The position numbers and the translations under genes are program-made. From contig JAMXBB010000007.1 of NCBI GenBank assembly GCA_024138015.1, forward strand, positions 69,390,678 to 69,454,677: DNA of 64,000 nt, written 5' to 3'. The notes beneath the pieces are model-generated. The model was given only the letters and a program-made list of their open reading frames with translations. It did not search any database and was not told the origin of the DNA. Below are positions 47,001 to 58,459 of this stretch, in pieces. The DNA comes from Lumnitzera littorea (lineage: Eukaryota > Streptophyta > Magnoliopsida > Myrtales > Combretaceae). How positions within the stretch are numbered: position 1 is the stretch's first letter; each line of letters opens with the position of its first letter.

Positions 47001-50000
47001 GAAAACCTTTATCTTTGATATGACCTTGTTATGGCGAATGACAAGATGATACATGGTAGAGTTAGAATTAAGGGAACCAGTATCATGATTTCCATGCCTG
47101 GGAAATTTCACCTTCATTTTGTGTTCAATGTCCTGGATCTATTTTAGTTCAGGAATCACTTCAGGCTAATGTACAAATTGCATTTCCATAACAAGCAGAT
47201 CTTTTTTTCTAATATCAGTTAAAAAAACAAGAGAAACTTTACCTTCCTGAAACAAGCTGGGTTTCCATCAAACAGATTATCTTTTTGATATATGCATAAC
47301 CATATTTTCTCTGCCTCTTATATGTTATTATGATAACTTGTGATGGAGATTCGGACATTGAGTCTATAGATAGTGTGCTTAGAGATCGAATAATAGATAG
47401 ATCACTGTATCTCTTTTGCTCTTTTATTCTTGATAATGACCACTTTTTTTTTTGGGGTGGGGGGGTGGGTGGGTGGTGTAATTATATTGACCACCTTTTT
47501 TGATAAGTGCAAATTTAAATTCTTGTAAATGGGCTCTCTCTGCTGTCCCATATGCAAGCACTCTGAAGTTTTGAGAAACCATTTTCTTCTATAATGCATT
47601 AAAATGCTTTCCATTAGTTGAATGTTTAAAAAACTGCTCTAACTGCACCAGCCAGTTACAAGAGCCATAATTATTAATGAAAATGGTTGAATGCACTACT
47701 TTGAGAGATATTAAGTTGGGCATTGTAGGGTGATATGACAAACTACCAAGTGCAGCAGGCTCTTGGCTAAGAGCTAGTCCGAACCCGTCTACAACATGCC
47801 ATTTTTTTCCAAAGAGTGGCCCTTTTACAATTAGTCTCATATTTTGATAGAAATTCCTAAGTTGCTAAATGTGGGCACCTAATTGCTAAATCTGTGGTCA
47901 CCATATGATTGTTATGCATCATTGGCATTTAGATCTAGGGTGATGTGATTGTAATCGTAATTGTTTTGCAGCATTATCTTGCTGTCTTCCATAATCGTGT
48001 GATTCAGCGCCCCATTTTATGAGAAAGAACACAAGCTTTTGCATAATTCTGTGGGCAATTTTGCTCCATGCAATAGAAAGAACACACCATTATTTATTGA
48101 CAAACAAGGTTTATGTAAAGTTAATCATCCAAAAAAAGGTTACTATTCGGTTGATCAGAGATGTTGGATGCTAGCATATAATAGTTAGAGCTATCTTATT
48201 TTTCTGATTGTCTAGTTCCGATTATCAAACCTGGGAAGACTTGAATATTAATCCTTTTCTTTACTTTTTAGAGAGAGTGAAGGTTCTTTTCGGTATGGCA
48301 GTTACTGGAGAGAAGCTGATGATCTCCATTCTGTAATCGAGCACTTCAAAAGTGCAAATAAGGTGACAAGTGCAATTCTTGGGCACAGTAAAGGTATGTC
48401 CACATACTCAGTTGAATGCTATTGTTTTCAGTTGAACATTAAAGAGGAAAAGATTTAAGTTAAAAAACACGACCTTATGTTCAGTTTCAGTTGGTCATTT
48501 TTCTCTTATGAAAATGAGGCATGCTCTTGAAATAATTTTGCAGATTTAATTGATCTACTTATCACTTACTTGGCCTGACTTGGATGCAGAATTCTAGCAT
48601 GTCTAAATGAAGTAACAAGCATCCATTACCATTGACGTGCCAGAGTTACACTAGATTAAAACGCATGACTGACTTCATAACACAACTCAATGCTGGTAAA
48701 ATGACTATATTAGTAAACATTCACATGCCTCTAGAGCAGTTGGTGAAACATTTCACCAATGCCATTTATGGTCATAGTTCTACTCCACGTGTAGCAAGTA
48801 TTGATTCTCTTCATTGCATCCAATTGCAAGTCCACCAAGAAAGAATTAATCTGACTAAACATTTGAATGGGTGGAAAATGGTTTAGGCCCTCTTGATGAA
48901 TGATTTTCTTCTATAAAAGAAACAAAAATCACAGCAGACAAAGATAAAGACAATCAAAGATATTTTGTTGGTAAACCCTCCCTAATACAAGTGACAAGTA
49001 ATACATAATTTTTCCCATCAAATCTCCAAGTATGCCATTACCAGATGCTCCACATAATACAATGAGAATGATCTTCAAAAGAGGAAATACTAGTAATTTG
49101 TTTTGAATTCCTATCCTTGGAAAAGGGCTCCAAGGTCCTTAGATAGTGAACAGTATATCTTGGGAATTCAACAGAAAAGAGAATGCTGTTGTTACATATT
49201 TCAGAAGAAAAAGCACAATGCAAAAGAAGGCTCCTTGTTGCACATGCATATGTTTCTTAAAGCCCCTATCGTATAAAGAAAGGCACCAGATATTTTCAAA
49301 TCTTTGCATGAAATCAGGGGAAGAAAAAATATATTAATTGACTCCATATGGTAAGATGGGAAACAACTTCTTTTGACCCAGTAAACAATTTAAATTCTCC
49401 TCTATCCACCAGACCTCTCATAAACTGTAAGCAAAGAAAGACTAAAAACTATAGCTTTTTCTTTTCCAAACCTCAATGTCAAGTATTACAGGTGTTAAGT
49501 CCAACATGTGTTCCTTTTTGCCATAATAACACTCTTCCGCATACCATCTTCTTCAAATCTCCTTACATTATCTTTGTTTCAAGTTTTTGTTATTATTTCT
49601 TTGTTTATGTTTTACCTTTTTCATATGATACTTTCTTCCCCTTTCTAACACCATCAATGTTATATGAAGACATGTCTCCCTGATGATTTCTATGCCAATC
49701 TAGTTCTAATAAATTTCATGATTGAGCGAATCTACATGCAATTTTGTGAATTGGAAATCATGTTAAGTAAATTTATTATGTGAAATTACCTTATTTTGGA
49801 ATTCAGCTGGTTCAATTCTATGCTCAAAGCTGCCTGCATCTATATTCTTCTAAGCATGATAATATTTGTGTTACTGAATTTTCTGGCCATAAAAGTAACG
49901 TACTCCTCATGGTTGTATTATCATGTCACTGCAGGAGGCAATGTGGTACTTCTATATGCTTCTAAGTATGATAACATTCCTGTTGTTGTGAATGTTTCTG

Positions 50001-53000
50001 GCCGTTACAATCTGAAAGGAGGCATTGCAGAACGTTTGGGAGAAGATTATATGGAAAAAATCAACAGAGATGGTTATCTTGAGATTAAAAACAAATCAGG
50101 TAAGCTTGATATGGTTGACCGTATCTCTTTCGATTTTTGATACTTCCAAGGAAACTGGATATCGGCTTATTGGAGCTCTGATAGGAGTTAATGTGTTTCC
50201 CATCTGGTTTCCTTGACATTATCATAGAGGTAATTAGTGATTCATGGTCTTCTTGGTTGTGTAATTTTATTGATGTATAAGAGAAGGTTAGACGATTTTA
50301 AAGTGCCTAGCAAAACCACATGGATGAAAAATATATCATGTGATAATCTGTCCTTTTTAGTAATGGATATGGAGGTCATCTTAATAATCTTTCTAAGAAC
50401 ATATATGTTCATCTCACTCTTTTGCTGTAGGGAGTGTTCTTTACCGTGTGACAAGGGAAAGTATGATGGATCGTTTAAGTACAAAAATGCATGAGGCCTG
50501 TCTCCAAATTGACAAAAGTTGCAGGTAAGAATTGTCAAATTTCCTTCCTCCTGCATATATGCAATGCATACTGTAATTTTTACATGGCGATGGTTTACAT
50601 GAATGCTGTGACAAATGAGAAAGTTTGTTACTATAAGATTAGTGATGGTTGAAGGTGAATTTTGCTTGTACTTTTCTTGGATATGGAGAATGTGATCATG
50701 AAATTTTGATGAATCCACTATCAAGTTTGCTGCATAGTTGAAGAGCCATTTATTGTCATCCACACAATACAGCAACACCACTCAACCTTATTCCCACTAC
50801 GTGGGGTCAACTATATGAATCATATTTCACAGCTTCACTTTATCATTAACCATTTATTTATTACTAGCTAAACATGTCAAATCATTTTTTTTTTTCCATA
50901 TATTTTTTTGGTCTTTCCAGTCCTCTTATGCTAGTGTATGTGATACGACTCCAAGAGTGCATAAGCCTTTACTTCATGTTTATAAAAGGAGATAGGTGAG
51001 TGTTGGTGTGTGTGTGTACTGTAAGTGGTATGTGTGTGCGTATACTGAATGGGTGGCGGTGTAGTTGTGCTGTGGTTGGGTGTTACATTTAGTACTTGTG
51101 AATAAAGAATAGTAGGCTTATGTTGGAAAAGTATAAAGAGCAGTAAGGAGTTAGCTAGAAAGAATATTGTATTGGAAGTGGTCAGAAAGTGGATGAGAGC
51201 AGCAGGGAAGAAGAGAATCCCTTGAGATCTGCTGTGTTCGAGCTGTGAAGTACCAGAATTGGTGCTCGCTTCACTAGCGAACATTTGGATGAACAAGTAA
51301 GTGTTTATAACTGCTATGAAATTGTGTGTTTTCTTATTTATTGAACCCTAGTCGTATCAAATTAGCACTGTCTGTAGGAAATTGAGATTAGAGATGACTA
51401 GAATGGAGTCCAGGGTTGATAATTTGGAGAAAAATTTTGGATCTGTAAATCATAGTGTGAAATCGGTTAGAGATGAATTGAATGGAAGTATGCATGAGTT
51501 GCAACATCGGATTGCTACTATATACCAAACTACTGCTTCCAATATCACTTTGTTGAAGGCTTCAATCATTGGAATCGAAGAACATTAGCTTCGATCCAAT
51601 CTTCCTTGCAAGATTTGGGATAAAGATTGAATATAGGGGAGAAATCGAAAGGGAAGATGGATTCTTCTTTTGGAATTCGAATTAGAACAAAGCAAGTGGT
51701 TAATGAGTTTCAGGATTCTCAGTTAGGTGATTCCGATGAGGAGGTACGGTCTAGGATGATGAATGTGGTTAATGTTCTGACTTTTGAACGGGAAGATTCT
51801 ATGCATTGGTTGACTTTGTTGGAGCAATATTTTGATGTTTAGCATGTGAGAGAGGAGAGGAAGATAGAGGTGGTAGCAATGGGCCTAAAGGGATGAACTA
51901 TTTGTTGGTTTAAAATTTAAAAAAGGAGATTGTTGAGGCTCAATTGGAATGATTTTAAATAGGAATTTTTGACTCAATATGTTGGCTTATTAGTGGAAAA
52001 TCCATTTATAACCATTTCAACATTGAGACAAAATTCTTCAGTATGAGAGTATTTAGAGTTTTTTGAAACCCTAACGTCTCAAATTCCTGACATCACTAAG
52101 ATGCAAATGCTCGGGTTTAGAGTTTTTTGAAACCCTAACGTCTCGAATTCTTGACATCACTAAGATGCAAATGCTTGGGTATTTCTTGGGCGGATTAAGA
52201 GAGGATAGTTGACTAAGAGTTTAAACATTAAGGCCAGTATCTTGGGTTGATGCAGTGGAATTCGCTTTTAGCGTGGAACAAGAATTTGAGCACGACATCT
52301 TTCTATCATTGGAAAGTAAGAAGAGTATGTCATCTGTTATTTTGTTAATGATAAGCCTATGAATTATGGGTCAGTTTAAGCACATAATACTTCTCATCTG
52401 AATCCGTCTTAGAAGTCGCAAGGTGGGGGTGTTAATACTTCCGTAGCGTATTTGACTCAACAAATGTCGTCCAAACCAAGATCTTCTACATATCCAAAAG
52501 ACCAAAATAGCTACTCAGCTTCTAGTTCAATTGGGAGTTCAGGTACTAATCATCAACATTTTCAGAAAGATCCGAAATAGATGACTTATGCGGAGTATTT
52601 GGATAGGAAAAATAAAGGATTATGTTTCGAGTGCGAGTTACCTTTTCAACTTGGTCATAAGTATCGTAACAAAACCTTGAGGGTTTTAATTCTTAAAGAA
52701 GATGATGATCAAGTGGATGAACATTGGGTAGAGCTTTAGGAGCCTTTGCTTACTTTCAACCATTCGGACAAATCTCAAGCAGAGTCAGAACTCTCTCTTT
52801 TAGCTATTAATGGCTTCAATGGACTTAGGACACTTAAGTTTAAAGGAGAATTGAGTGGTCATTGGGTATTCGTCCTAGTGGACAGCAGGGTAAGTCACAA
52901 TTTTGTTTCCTTGCATCTGGTACAGCAGTTGCAATTAAAAATAGACTTTACCTTAACTTTTGCTGTAAAGCTCAATAATGGTCGAGTAATTAAATCTATT

Positions 53001-56000
53001 GGGATATGTTGCCAGCTGCAATTGAGGGTTGGTACCTTACTCATTGATGTAGACTGCTATGTGTTTGAATTAGGCACTGTTGATATGATTCTTAGTGTAG
53101 CTTGGCTTTAGTTGTTGGGAGAAATTAAGGTTGATTGGCGTAAGATGTGTATGAAAATTTTTAAGCATCAACAAGAACATGTGTTATGGGGCGATCCCTC
53201 ATTGTCCAAATCTTTTGTCACTTATAAGAATTTGCATGGTTTGGAAGAGTGGGAGTATTGCAATGTGGTTGTTCCGGTTGGATTGGGGTGTATGACAGTG
53301 GATTCTCTTGATGTGTTTGCAATTTTGACTAAATTTGAGGATGTTTTTGATGAGCTAAAGTGTTTACCCCCCAACCGAGCTATGGATCATAGAATTCCCT
53401 TGAAGGAAGGGGTTGGACCAGTAAATGTTCGTCCATATTGTTATGCTCAAGTACAAAAAGATGAAATAGAAAAGATGGTAGCAGATATGTTGAGGGCCGG
53501 CATCATACGACCAAGTGTTAGTCCATTTTTGAGCCTCGTGATTTTAGTGAAGAAAAAGGACCGATCATGGTGTTTTTTTGTTGATTACCGCATGCTTAAT
53601 AGTGCGACTATTACAGATAAGTATCCTATTCCCATAATTGAAGAATTATTAGATGAATTGTTTAGTGCTTTCATATTTTTAAAAATTGACCTTCATTCAG
53701 GTTATTATCAGATAAGAGTTCATGTTGATGATATTCCTAAAATGGTCTTTAGAACTCATCATGGGCATTATGAATTTTTAGTTATACTATTTGAGCTCAC
53801 AAATGGACTTGCAACGTTTCAATCTACCATAAATGAGGTCTTTAGGCTATATTTACGTAAATTTGTCTTGGTTTTCTTTGATAATATAATCATTTATAGT
53901 TTGATTATGCAAGCTCACATAGGCCACTTGCGAATAGTCCTACAATTGCTTCGAGAACATTAATTCTTGGCCAATAGGAAGAAGTGCGTGTTTGGACAAT
54001 TGTCATTGGAATATCTTAGACATAATTTCAGCCAATGGGGTAGCAATGGACACTTAATAAGATTCAAGCTGTTTTGGATTGGCTTATTCTAACTTCGTTA
54101 AAGGCTTTGTGAGGTTTTTTTGGGTTGTCTGGTTATTATCGGAAGTTTATTAAGGATTATGGTAAAATAGCTAGGCCATTAACCAATTTTTTGAAGAAAA
54201 ATGCTTTTGAATGGAATGAGGATGCTAATGTGGCTTTTAAGCTTTTGAAGCATGCTCTAACTCAAGTACTAATGTTGGCTATGCCCAATTTTTAGCAGTC
54301 GTTTGCCATTGAATGTGATGTCTTGAGACTTGGTTTGGGTGTAGTTTTAATGCAAGACTCTTAATCAATTGCTTATTTTAGTAAGGCTTTATTGGCCAAG
54401 ACATTTACCAAATCAACTTATGAAAAGGGACTAATGGCATGGGTGCTCGCAATTAACCATTGGCGACCTTATCTCCTTAGTCAGCGTTTCACAGAATGAG
54501 CTGGCCAAAGAGCTTGCATTATTTACTTTATTAGTGAATTACTGCTCCTAACCAGCAGCTTTGGTTAGCCAAACTCTTTGGTTATGAGTTTGATATACAA
54601 TATAAGGTTGGAAAGGACAATAGGGCAACTAATGCACTTTTTAGGATGTTTGAAGAAGTTGATTTCATAGCCATTTCAGGACTCATTTGGATAGATATTG
54701 CAGCCATTAAACAAGATGTCCTTAAGGATCCTACTTTGGCTCAAAAGATTTAGCAACTTAAGGAAGGGAAAGACATGAATTCCGGATATTACCTTTTGAA
54801 TGATACATTGCATTATAAGGGATGGATGGTGATTCCTTCTCAATCTTCATGGTCATCACTTTTTATGAATGAGTTTTATTCCTCCGTAGTGGGAGGTCAT
54901 GCAGGATACATAAGGACCTATTGGAGGTTGGCAGCCCGCTTGTTTTGGGTTGGAATGAAGAAAGATGTGGCTAACTTTGTGGCTTCTTGTGTGGTTTGTC
55001 AACGCAATAAGGTGCAACACTTGTCACTGGTTAGATTACTTAATCCTTTACCTATTCTTAAGGTTGTTTAGGAAGACATTTCTTTGGACTTCATAACCGG
55101 ATTACTTAAATCTAAGGGTTTTGATACTATTTCAGTTGTTGTAGATCGATTTTCTAAATATGGGCACTTTTTGCTGCTTAAGTATCCTTATAATGCTAAG
55201 TTAGTCATGGAACTTTTCATACTAGAAATGACACATTTACATGGTTTTTCTCGTACCATAGTGTTAGATAGAGATCCGCTTTTTGTTAGTTCTTTTTGGA
55301 GAGAGTCGTTTAATCTTCAAGTAACTCGCTTGAATTTTAGTACTACATATCATTCTAAAATGAATGGTCAAACAAAAGTATTAAACCGGACTTCGGAATG
55401 TTATCTTTGGTGCTTTGCTTTAGAACATCTTAATACTTGGACCACTTGGATTTCTTAGGCTGAGTTTTCTTATAATACGAGCTATCATTCGTCTGCTGGA
55501 ATGACACTTTTTGAAGTTGTTTATGGGAGGCCTCTTCCCTCAATTCCCATTTATCTTTTGGGTGAAATACAAAATCCTTCAGTCCAAACAGTTTTAGTGG
55601 CTTGAGATGACATTTTGGTGCATTTGAGCCATAATTTAGATTGTGCATGATTTCGCAATTGTGCGGTGGCCAATCTTCACCGATGGGATGTTAGCTATGC
55701 CGTTGGAATGGGGTGTTCTTACATCTTTGCCTCACCCTGCCCTTTCTTCTAAGATTGGGTAAAGACTTCTTCCAAATGAGCCCCACGATATTATGGTCCC
55801 TTTCGTATTTTGTTGTGAGTGAGTAATGTGGCTTATTGTTTGGAACTCCCTCCACATTGCCGCATTCATCCGGTGTTCCATGTGTCTCTTCTTAAGAAAT
55901 CTCATGGTTCTTTTCCGGTTTTGACCAATCTTTTGGATGAATTATATGTTAATGAATTGGTTGATTGGCATTCTCCACACAAAATCTTATGCTGCCGCTT

Positions 56001-57055
56001 TGTTGTTCTGGATGGTTTGGAGATTCCACAAGTTTTGGTGCAATGGGAAGATTTTCCAACAGAGGATGCTACTTGGTTGGATGCTTCTGATGTCGTGTTG
56101 CAATATCTGGATTTTGTCCTTGATGACAAGGACAGTTTTCAAGGGGAGAGTATTGACACGACTCTAAGAGTGCATAAGCCTTTACTTTATGTTTATAAAA
56201 GGAGATAGGTGAGTGTTGGTGTGTGCGTACTGTAAGTGGTATGTGTGTGCGTGTGCTGAATGGGTGGTAGTGTAGTTGTGCTGTGGTTGGGTGTTACGTT
56301 TAGTAGCTGTGAATAAAGAATAGTAGGCTTATGTTGGAAAAGTATAAATAGCAGTAAGGAGTTAGTTAGAAGGAATATTGTATTGGAAGTGGTCAGAAAG
56401 TGGACGAGAACAGCAAGGAAGAAGAGAATTCCCTGAGATCTGCTGTGTTTGAGCTGCGAAGTGCGAGAATTGGTGCTCGCCTCACTGGTGAACATTCGGA
56501 TGAACAAGTAAGTGTTCATAACTGCTATGAAATTGTGTGTTTTCTTATTCATTGAATCCTAGTCATATCAGTATGCCCACAGGTACCTTTGGATTGCTTC
56601 TATGGACAATCCAGAACCCCATTAGACATTACTGAAAAAAATTAATTTGTCTAGACATCTTTGATCTCACTGCTCAAAACCCCCCAAAAAATTTTAGATT
56701 CTGAGCCCCGATCACATTCAACTCTATTGTTTACACTGAAGATATCGTGAATTTGGTCCCTCAGTTTGACAATGTGCTGCTCTTCTGTTCATATGAAAAA
56801 AGCTTGTACCTGTATCGCAGCTTGAGTTGTCTGCTGTAATAACAATCCTGAATCCCATGCAGGGTTTTGACAATTCATGGATCAGCTGATGAAATCATTC
56901 CAGTTGAAGATGCCATAGAGTTTTCCAAGATCATTCCCAATCACAAACTACATATCATTGAAGGAGCTAATCACGGCTACACTGATCATCAAACAGAGCT
57001 TGCCTCTCTAGTTGTTAGTTTCATAAAATCTTCCCTATCAGGAGAGAAGAAATAA
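44086..57055 (+). CDS. Alpha/beta hydrolase-fold esterase-like protein (7 exons, 317 aa)
   Basis: Exons: 44086-44263, 45683-45801, 46175-46257, 48272-48393, 49935-50099, 50431-50524, 56863-57055; all GT..AG with consistent phases. The fold is shown by VVILCHGFRSDK (residues 88-99, oxyanion HG), the nucleophile elbow GHSKGG with Ser166, GSADEIIP with Asp263, and GANHGYT with His291, a complete catalytic triad. The family includes serine esterases/acyl hydrolases; the substrate is unknown. The first 51 residues are Ser/Pro-rich with few acidic residues and may be a transit peptide; a second Met at residue 52 (44239) could give a cytosolic form. Intron 6 (6.3 kb) contains a full-length LTR retrotransposon in the same orientation, separating the Ser166 exons from the Asp/His exon. 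Expression past it is not shown by sequence alone. Confidence 0.92.
47454..47476 (+). other. G-quadruplex-prone tract in hydrolase intron 3
   Basis: Four or more G-runs (G4, G7, G3, G3, then GG) separated by single T residues, preceded by a T run. Single-base loops favour a stable quadruplex. It lies on the sense strand, so it would be present in the pre-mRNA. Confidence 0.7.
50770..50940 (-). repeat. Non-LTR RT C-terminal relic used as the insertion target
   Basis: Minus-strand translation near 50825-50795 gives MIHIVDPT followed by a stop, matching the 'RIHVADPT' tail of a repeat family common in plant genomes; the plus-strand wording CCCACTACGTGGGGTCAACTATATGAAT is the usual form. The downstream wording (GGTCTTTCCAGTCCTCTTATGCT) also fits. 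The chromodomain retrotransposon begins at 50941, directly after the GTATG target site. Confidence 0.45.
50941..51359 (+). repeat. 5' LTR of the chromovirus
   Basis: Starts TGATACGACTCC and ends CTAGTCGTATCA. It contains a TATA-type TATAAAAGG at 50981 and an AATAAAG polyadenylation-like signal at 51101-51107, both on the sense strand of the host gene. A degenerate primer-site-like sequence (TTAGCACTGTCTGTAGGAA) follows. Confidence 0.93.
51382..52740 (+). pseudogene. gag remnant of the chromovirus
   Basis: An N-terminal coiled-coil-like segment (MESRVDNLEKNF, 51397 on) is followed by stops. SMHWLTLLEQYFDV (about 51800-51840) matches the capsid start of chromovirus gag. A 64-bp tandem duplication (52052-52115 and 52116-52179) shifts the frame. 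The zinc knuckle CFECELPFQLGHKYRN (about 52626-52673) has lost its last Cys (Tyr instead). Confidence 0.75.
52746..53963 (+). pseudogene. Protease and reverse transcriptase remnant of the chromovirus
   Basis: 52746-53111 encodes an aspartic-protease domain in which D-S-G of the active site reads D-S-R (VLVDSRVSHNFVS). A stop separates it from RT (53112-53963), with WCFFVDYRMLN, LKIDLHSGYYQIR and LVFFDNIIIYS. The catalytic F-D-D box is thus F-D-N. A further stop ends RT before the connection domain. Confidence 0.88.
53964..54770 (+). pseudogene. RT connection and RNase H remnant of the chromovirus
   Basis: Interrupted translation contains GLSGYYRKFIKDYGKIARPL (54125-54185), the RT thumb/connection, then FAIECDVLRLGLGVVLMQD (54303-54359) where RNase H normally reads 'TDAS..G.GAVL.Q', and KSTYEKGLMA further on. 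Several in-frame stops. Confidence 0.75.
54775..56208 (+). pseudogene. Integrase and chromodomain remnant of the chromovirus
   Basis: The zinc-binding part VVGGHAGYIRTYWRLAARLF with CVVCQRNK (54880-55015) keeps one His and both Cys; the preceding His is Tyr. The core has DFITGL (55087) and VLDRDPLF (55263), the two catalytic Asp; the catalytic Glu position reads GQTKVLNR (Lys, about 55369). A stop lies at 55456. The C-terminal chromodomain (55819-56208) contains VLVQWEDFPTEDATWLD. Confidence 0.85.
56140..56153 (+). other. Polypurine tract of the chromovirus
   Basis: AAGGGGAGAG just before the 3' LTR start at 56154, the expected position for the plus-strand primer. Confidence 0.65.
56154..56570 (+). 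repeat. 3' LTR of the chromovirus
   Basis: A 417-bp LTR starting TGACACGACTCT and ending CTAGTCATATCA, about 93% identical by eye to the 5' LTR. It is followed directly by the right GTATG duplication and then the rest of hydrolase intron 6. Confidence 0.93.
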
Positions 57056-58459
57056 ATCTAACCAGGTAAATTCTGATCCAGTCGGCATGTACAAATTTCA
57101 ACTTAATATAATGGCAGCTGCAGATTTTGATGATGTCCTGATCATTTGACTAGTTTCTAACATTCAGTTCCCGTGTGCAGGGATCTTGTCAAGTAGGTAC
57201 TGTGATTTCTGAGTATCTCTCTTCGTGCGGTTTTATGATATTCAATGGAGATTGCATTATGAACCGTGCATGTAATAGCAGCATCATAACAATAAGCCAC
57301 AAGATGCTCGATGTCCTGTTTGGGAATAATATCATTATGGAAGTGGTTTATTTTTGAAATGGAAAAGGGAAAAAATAATAATAATAATAATAACATATAG
57401 GGCAGCAGATATGGAGAAACATACAGTCTGAACCTTTGCTAATGTCTGGCAAATGTACAAGCCAACTGTTGTTCGATCTGTAGTTTATGGTCTTTCTTAT
57501 AAGTTTCCAAATAAAGTTTATCATAAATGTGGGTCTTAACATGCCATATAGCAACGAACGAGAGCACTTTGCCTGGCTCCCCCTAGGATTAGCCTTTGTA
57601 ACACATCACTCTTCTAGTCCTGTGATCGAAACTAAGCAACAAGCTGGTTTGCAAACTAACGGATTTCAACTCAATATGAGTTTAATTTCGATTTGATTAC
57701 AGTTGAGACTGACCTCTAACTCTGAGCTACTCGGACATCTTATTGGGTCAAGGTTGAGTTTAAATTAATTTGGCTCAATGAGTTGGCGATACCTATTGAT
57801 CTTGAATTTAGTTTGAATACCCAGAGCTTTATTAAATCTGAGTCAAATTCAAGCTTTTATATAAATTTACTTACAAGAGTATAGATTATTTTAACATTTA
57901 AATTTTAATGAGTTTTTAAGTCAAGTATGGACATGAAGAGTAAAAAACACCACCTAAAGTTTAAAAAACTTAAGCTTGTTTCAAAATCGATTTTAATATG
58001 ATTCTGATTCGAATAGGTTAATTTATACTAGGAGTTTCTTATGGGTTTTTTTTTTTCTTTTTTTATGTACTCATTTTTTCCTTTCCTCCATTAGAAAAAA
58101 TAATAGTTTATACAAAGAATTTCAAACTCTGTTTAATCTTTTCCTTTCCTTCTTATATACACATTATCAACTCATTGTTTAATATCTTTGGTTAAAAAAA
58201 GAAAAAATTGATACGTTTATCTCGTGTAAATATACATTCATGATAGAACACGCACTATCTTTCAAAAATCCATCGGTAATTTCTACAAGGACCCCGATAG
58301 AGAATTTAGTGATAAAATTGAAAGAACAAAAGCAGCTAACATGTGCATTAATACAGCCTTTCTCATTGTACTGCGGAATGGGAATTTACAATGAATCATA
58401 TCGTGGATAGATGTTGGAGTTTGGTGTAATTTATGTTTATTAGTTATATTTACAGCATT
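57056..58459. other. Hydrolase 3' UTR and convergent spacer
   Basis: A possible GT..AG intron in the 3' UTR could run from 57064 to about 57180. A (TAA)n run lies at 57372-57395. Past 57700 the DNA is AT-rich with no gene or domain recognised. Confidence 0.4.

Larger units (their letters stand above)
50936..56575 (+). mobile_element. Ty3/gypsy chromovirus (Reina-like) in hydrolase intron 6
   Basis: Full-length element 50941-56570 (5630 bp) between identical 5-bp target duplications GTATG (50936-50940, 56571-56575). LTRs are 419 and 417 bp, both TG..CA. Domain order is gag, protease, RT, RNase H, integrase, chromodomain. The chromodomain places it among chromoviruses; short LTRs and small size suggest the Reina clade (inferred). 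By eye the LTRs differ at about 31 positions plus one 2-bp indel (about 7%), mostly C/T and G/A. All coding regions are broken, so it is inactive. Confidence 0.93.

Noticed and set aside
50242..50781. 179-codon minus-strand open frame
   Set aside because: It runs antisense across hydrolase exon 6 and parts of introns 5 and 6; no domain is seen and exon 6 is securely on the plus strand.
51382..51588. Coiled-coil protein of 68 codons as an independent gene
   Set aside because: It is the N-terminal piece of chromovirus gag, directly after the 5' LTR.
54775..56208. Domesticated integrase/chromodomain gene
   Set aside because: The frames are interrupted by stops, the catalytic Glu is replaced by Lys, and everything lies between matched LTRs with a target duplication.
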